A DNA stretch of 10,123 bases, from NCBI GenBank assembly GCA_028820945.1, contig JAPPHW010000390.1:1-10123 (forward strand), given 5' to 3'. The DNA is from Defluviicoccus sp. Lineage in GTDB: Bacteria; Pseudomonadota; Alphaproteobacteria; MPNO01. The translations under genes were made by a program, and so were the position numbers. Every line of letters begins with the position of its first letter. Positions within the stretch are counted from its first letter, which is position 1. Positions 7,170 to 10,123 of this stretch are shown here, in pieces. The notes beneath the pieces were generated by a model that saw nothing but the letters and a program-made list of their open reading frames with translations, did no database searches and was not told the origin of the DNA.

Positions 7170-7687
7170 TCGTCTCCGGTTCCGTCCTCCCAGAGATCGG
7201 CGATCTCGTCCGCGACGCGCTCGTAGGTCTCGTCGCGGGGCAGGATTATGCGCCCGGCCTCCTCCTCCTCGCGGGTGCGGTTGAGGCTCCATTCCTGAAC
7301 CGTGTCCCGCAACTCCTCGTCGGTGAGGATGAAGCTCAGGAGCCTGTTCTGCACCTCGAGCGGCGGGTGGTCGTCGCCCGTCTCGTCCAGGATCACGGCG
7401 CGGAAATAGACGACCGTGTCGAGGATCAGCTGCGCCTCTTCCTTGCTCCACTGGCGCATGGGCTCGAAATTGTGAGCCCGGAGCTCGGCCATCTGGGCGC
7501 GGGTGATGGTGCCGGGAACCCCGATCCGCGGCATGGATTTCGCGTCGCCCGGCTGCTCCGCGGCGTCGCCGGCCGCCGGCGCGTTCTGCCGCGCGGCGAA
7601 CTGGCGGCGCGCCCGCGCATAGGCCGCGCGGCGCATCAGCATCCAGACGACGAGTCCCACCGCGACGGCGATCAGTAAACTGTCCAC
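7166..7687 (-). CDS. Membrane-anchored protein of unknown function, coupled to queA
   Basis: I do not recognise this 173-residue protein. It starts with GTG at 7687 ([23 protein letters not shown]). A single hydrophobic segment at residues 3-18 is followed by RR and several more basic residues, predicting an N-terminal anchor with the rest in the cytoplasm. Residues 31-57 are a flexible Ala/Pro/Gln-rich linker. Residues 58-135 look folded and helical ([20 protein letters not shown], then [16 protein letters not shown] and [20 protein letters not shown]). The C-terminus (138-173) is strongly acidic. An AGGGAGA ribosome binding site lies six bases before the GTG. It begins 27 bases after the RidA-like gene, and its stop overlaps the queA start as ATGA, so it is translated in step with queA. 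Whether it has any role in queuosine synthesis is unknown. Confidence 0.75.
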   Translation of the reverse strand: MDSLLIAVAVGLVVWMLMRRAAYARARRQFAARQNAPAAGDAAEQPGDAKSMPRIGVPGTITRAQMAELRAHNFEPMRQWSKEEAQLILDTVVYFRAVILDETGDDHPPLEVQNRLLSFILTDEELRDTVQEWSLNRTREEEEAGRIILPRDETYERVADEIADLWEDGTGDE

Positions 7688-7693
7688 GGAATT

Positions 7694-7700
7694 TCTCCCT
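7694..7700 (-). promoter_or_regulatory. Ribosome binding site that supports the GTG start at 7687
   Basis: On the - strand these bases read AGGGAGA, ending six bases before the GTG. It is a clear Shine-Dalgarno in the 27-base gap after the RidA-like gene, and the reason for accepting the non-ATG start. Confidence 0.6.
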
Positions 7701-7714
7701 GCGGTTCCGGCCGG

Positions 7715-8116
7715 TCAGTCTTCCCCGGCGCCGATCACGCCGACGGCCTCGATCTCGATCACCGCCTCCGGCTTGAACAGGTGCGAGACGCAGACCAGCG
7801 TCGAGCACGGGAAGTCGCCGGTGAAGAACTCGCGCCGCGCCCTCCAGATGTCCGGCTGGTGGCGCATGTCGGTGGTGAACATGGTGATCTTGGCGACGTC
7901 GTTCATCTTGCCGCCCGCCGCCTCCATCAGCGACTGCATCTGGGCGAAGATGTTCCTCGCCTGGACGTAGGCGTCGCCGACGCCGATCACGTTCTGGTTC
8001 TCGTCCCAGGAGAGCAGCCCGGAGATGAACACCTGGTCGCCGACCTTCTTGCAGTTGGAGAGCGATTCCGGGCCGAGTTCCGGCGAGATGGGACTCCTGA
8101 TGCGTTCGAATTTCAT
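7715..8116 (-). CDS. Second RidA/YjgF family protein, also without the catalytic arginine
   Basis: This 133-residue protein resembles the first RidA-like protein along its length: [21 protein letters not shown] (25-45), [14 protein letters not shown] (64-77), EFFTG (96-100) and [15 protein letters not shown] at the end. The position of the catalytic arginine is again serine: PCSTLV (103-108), Ser105, with Glu121 retained. It belongs to an Arg-less Rid group, so standard 2-aminoacrylate deaminase activity is not expected. The ATG at 8116 overlaps the stop of the upstream SDR gene as ATGA, so the two are translationally coupled. A longer in-frame extension to 8233 is Arg-rich shadow sequence of the SDR gene. 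Its place in the LigAB-SDR operon suggests action on an imine/enamine product of ring cleavage, or binding of a pathway metabolite. That is inference. Confidence 0.9.
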   Translation of the reverse strand: MKFERIRSPISPELGPESLSNCKKVGDQVFISGLLSWDENQNVIGVGDAYVQARNIFAQMQSLMEAAGGKMNDVAKITMFTTDMRHQPDIWRARREFFTGDFPCSTLVCVSHLFKPEAVIEIEAVGVIGAGED

Positions 8117-8994
8117 GGTTCCGTCCCCGTGTCGACCGGCGTGCCGTCCGGCCGCAGATAGTCTTGCCAGCGGTGCGTCGTCTCGAAGCCGAGCTCGTCG
8201 CGCGCGCGGGCGACGTCGAGCCCGCCCCAGCACCCCGTCATGCCGTCCCGGATCCGCGTGCCCGGAAAATACCGGCGCACCAGCTCTTCGGTCGGCGTCG
8301 GGTTGTGGCTGGTCGCGGCGGCGATGTTGAAGACCCGGTGGCCGTCGATATCCGCCTCGGCCGCGAGGCGGCAGGCCTCCGCCGCGTCGCGCGCGTCGAC
8401 ATAGGCCCAGAACCCGCCGAGAAGCCGCGCCGGGTCGCGCCAGCGTTCCCGGAACGAGAGATAGGTCGAGTCGAAGTTGACGCCCGAGATGCGGAGGCTC
8501 GCGACGGTCATGCCGCTCGTCGCGACGAAGGAGTCCGCCAGCCGCTCGCCGAACGCCTTCGACAGCGCGTAGCAGTCAAGCGGCCGGCAGGGATAGTCCT
8601 CGTCGAGCGGCAAAACGTCAGGATCCCATATCTCGGGCGCGTAGATGAAGCCGTAGGCGGCGATGCTGGAGGCCATCACCACGCGCCGGACGCCGGTCTG
8701 CGCCGCCGCCCGCAGCACGTTGTAGGACGACGTCACGTTGTTGCCGAAGACGACGCTGTCGGCGGCCTCGCTGTCCGACTGGTATGCGGCGAGATGGATC
8801 ACCGAGTCCGCGCCGTCGAGCGCCTCGAACAGGTCGCCCGACCGGGTGAGGTCCGCGGCCCAGGATTCGCAGAGCTTCTCGCGCGGCCGGACCGCGTCGA
8901 GGTTGAGCACCTCGTACCCCGCGGCCAGCATAGCCTCGACGGTCTTGGTGCCGAGCCGGCCGCTGCCCCCGGTGATTACGGTCTTCCGCGCCAT
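8113..8994 (-). CDS. NAD(P)-dependent epimerase/dehydratase-type extended SDR
   Basis: This 293-residue Rossmann-fold protein is of the extended short-chain dehydrogenase type. The dinucleotide-binding motif is TGGSGRLG (8-15, GxxGxxG). An acidic Asp33 ends the second strand (VLNLD), which favours NAD over NADP. ADLT (47-50) binds the adenine. SVIHLAAYQ (64-72) and [11 protein letters not shown] (105-115) give the catalytic Ser region, and the Tyr-Lys pair is Tyr142 and Lys146 in [10 protein letters not shown]. Residues 200-202 DAR are the family's D-A/V-R element. The style is close to uronate dehydrogenase-like or sugar-epimerase SDRs. Between LigB and RidA a dehydrogenase or hydratase step on a catabolic intermediate is more likely than sugar epimerisation, but the substrate is not readable. 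It starts 16 bases after ligB and overlaps the next gene by four bases. Confidence 0.9.
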   Translation of the reverse strand: MARKTVITGGSGRLGTKTVEAMLAAGYEVLNLDAVRPREKLCESWAADLTRSGDLFEALDGADSVIHLAAYQSDSEAADSVVFGNNVTSSYNVLRAAAQTGVRRVVMASSIAAYGFIYAPEIWDPDVLPLDEDYPCRPLDCYALSKAFGERLADSFVATSGMTVASLRISGVNFDSTYLSFRERWRDPARLLGGFWAYVDARDAAEACRLAAEADIDGHRVFNIAAATSHNPTPTEELVRRYFPGTRIRDGMTGCWGGLDVARARDELGFETTHRWQDYLRPDGTPVDTGTEP

Positions 8995-9010
8995 CCCGCC
9001 GCTTTCCGGC

Positions 9011-9853
9011 TCACGCCCCGTCTTCGAGCGCGATCAGCCCCATCCCCGTCGTCATCGGCGCGTAGTAGTTGCGGTGCGCCCGGCGCGCGCCTTCGGAGAG
9101 CGCGCCGCGCATCGTGAGCCACATGATCAGCTCGACCGCCTCGGCGCCCGCCGCTTCCATGATGTCCTGATGGGTCAGCGCCATCAGCGCCGCCGGGTCG
9201 GATTCGATCCGGTCGAGCCAGGAATTGTCCCAATCCGGGTTCAGGTGGCCGAACCGTGCGCCGTTCAACTGGTGCGACATGCCGCCGGTGCCGAGAACGA
9301 CGACGCGCTCGTCGCCCGCATAGGTTTCGACCGCGCGCCGGATGGCCTCGCCCAGCTTCCAGCAGCGCGCGGCGGTCGGCAGCGGGTGCTGGATCACGTT
9401 GACCGCGAGCGGCACCGTCCTCACCGCCCAGCCCGGATCGTGGTCGAAGCAGAGATGCATCGGCACCATGAAGCCGTGCTCGACGGCGAGCTCCTGGCAC
9501 ACCGTCATGTCGAACTCGTCATAAACCAGCGATTCGGACAAATGCCAGGAGAACGCCGCGTCGCCCGGAAAGTCGGGCAGCGGCCGGCGGCCCCAGCCCT
9601 CGTCGCCGACCGGGTAGAGGTCGGAAGCGCCGATCGCGAAGGTCGGGTACTTGTCGAAGAAGAACGAGCTGCCGTGGTCGTTGTAGACCACGATGGCGAT
9701 GTCCGGCCTGACCTCGTCGCGCAGCCAGGACTTGACCGGCTCGTAGGCGTCGAACAGCGGCTTCCAGGCCGGTTCCTGGGTGCGTCCCTGGTCGTAGGCG
9801 ACGCCGATCGAGGGGACGTGCGAGGTGCCGATACCGGCGACGATCCGTGCCAT
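9011..9853 (-). CDS. ligB: Class III extradiol ring-cleavage dioxygenase, LigB-like catalytic beta subunit
   Basis: This 280-residue protein is similar throughout to LigB of Sphingobium SYK-6 protocatechuate 4,5-dioxygenase, which cleaves the ring next to the two hydroxyls using Fe(II) and O2. Shared stretches include TSHVP (10-14), IVVYNDHGSSF (54-64), PTFAIG (70-75), DEGWGRRPLPD (84-94), YDEFDMT (111-117), VLGTGGMSHQLNG (186-198) and VELIMWLTMRGAL (240-252). Iron ligands are His12, His60 and Glu241; His194 is the catalytic base of the family and His126 is also kept. The protein is about 20 residues shorter than LigB at the C-terminus. It starts three bases after the ligA-like stop, giving the expected heteromeric pair. 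Protocatechuate, a substituted gallate/catechol acid, or an aminophenol-type substrate are all possible, since 2-aminophenol 1,6-dioxygenase is in the same superfamily. Confidence 0.93.
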   Translation of the reverse strand: MARIVAGIGTSHVPSIGVAYDQGRTQEPAWKPLFDAYEPVKSWLRDEVRPDIAIVVYNDHGSSFFFDKYPTFAIGASDLYPVGDEGWGRRPLPDFPGDAAFSWHLSESLVYDEFDMTVCQELAVEHGFMVPMHLCFDHDPGWAVRTVPLAVNVIQHPLPTAARCWKLGEAIRRAVETYAGDERVVVLGTGGMSHQLNGARFGHLNPDWDNSWLDRIESDPAALMALTHQDIMEAAGAEAVELIMWLTMRGALSEGARRAHRNYYAPMTTGMGLIALEDGA

Positions 9854-9856
9854 GGC

Positions 9857-10123
9857 CTAGCGCGCCCCCGAAGCGTTGCGCGTGGCGAGAAACTCCTCGT
9901 AGGTCTCGCCGCGCTGGTGGGCGCCGATCTGGTAGAGCCCGTGCCCGGTCACGGTGCCGATCTTGATGATCATGTAGATGTTGCCGCCGAGCTCATCCAT
10001 GATCCTGCGCCAGTCGCGTTCGCGAATGGCCTCCTTCTCGTCGGCGCTCAGATCCCACCGCGCCATATAGGCTTCCTCGTCGGCCGCGAAGGCGTCGCGG
10101 TTTTCCGCCCGCGCGAGCGACAT
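9857..10123 (-). CDS. ligA: LigA-like alpha subunit of the extradiol dioxygenase (5' end beyond the window)
   Basis: Eighty-eight residues are visible, matching the LigA helical fold that caps the LigB active site. The stretch MSLARAENRDAFAADEEAYM aligns with an internal part of SYK-6 LigA (MSLMKAENRERFKADESAY). It is followed by LSADEKEAIRERDWRRIMDELGGNIYMIIKIG, the conserved RD...GGN(I/V)Y core, and GAHQRGETYEEF. The first visible Met falls exactly on the last bases of the window and aligns with an internal Met of LigA, so the true start most likely lies outside. Some stand-alone LigA proteins are short, so a true start here cannot be excluded. It lies three bases upstream of ligB and is presumably co-translated with it. 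Confidence 0.85.
   Translation of the reverse strand: MSLARAENRDAFAADEEAYMARWDLSADEKEAIRERDWRRIMDELGGNIYMIIKIGTVTGHGLYQIGAHQRGETYEEFLATRNASGAR

Noticed and set aside
6111..7808. queA read as a 565-residue fusion protein
   Set aside because: The extension is out-of-frame sequence of the upstream membrane-anchored gene. QueA similarity starts at the ATG at 7169.

Overview
The window is uniformly GC-rich and almost fully coding, with very short intergenic gaps and several 1-4 bp start/stop overlaps. The housekeeping proteins (QueA, Tgt, QueG, DusA) look alphaproteobacterial. So does a palindromic repeat upstream of the first gene, whose shadow translations read AGTSPAMT and DGRNKSGHD, strings that recur in alphaproteobacterial intergenic DNA. 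A Rhodospirillales- or Rhizobiales-like alphaproteobacterium is the best guess. This is inference from protein style, not from a marker gene.

Layout. Bases 1-263 hold no credible gene, only the repeat and a strong ribosome binding site. Bases 264-2519 (+ strand) form a three-gene cassette: a maleate isomerase/arylmalonate decarboxylase-like protein, a vanillate-demethylase-type Rieske oxygenase, and a RidA-family protein. Bases 2537-10123 (- strand) form one tight run of ten genes converging on that cassette. In transcription order they are: ligA-like (cut by the window edge), ligB-like extradiol dioxygenase, an extended SDR, a second RidA-family protein, a membrane-anchored protein of unknown function, queA, tgt, queG, dusA and arsC.

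Function. The centre is a tRNA-modification block. QueA, QueG and Tgt insert and finish queuosine, and DusA makes dihydrouridine. Both ends are catabolic: Rieske oxygenase plus RidA on one side, LigAB plus SDR plus RidA on the other. Together they suggest oxidation and meta-cleavage of an aromatic compound, possibly one carrying nitrogen, because RidA-family proteins act on enamines/imines and include 2-aminomuconate deaminases. The substrate cannot be read from the sequence.

The most interesting signals concern missing catalytic residues. The AMDase/maleate-isomerase-like protein has neither canonical catalytic cysteine. Both RidA-like proteins have serine where the catalytic arginine of imine deaminases sits. 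Also notable are the catabolic operon running without a gap into the queuosine operon, and the uncharacterised membrane-anchored protein translationally coupled to queA. No CRISPR array, insertion sequence, rRNA or tRNA gene was seen.
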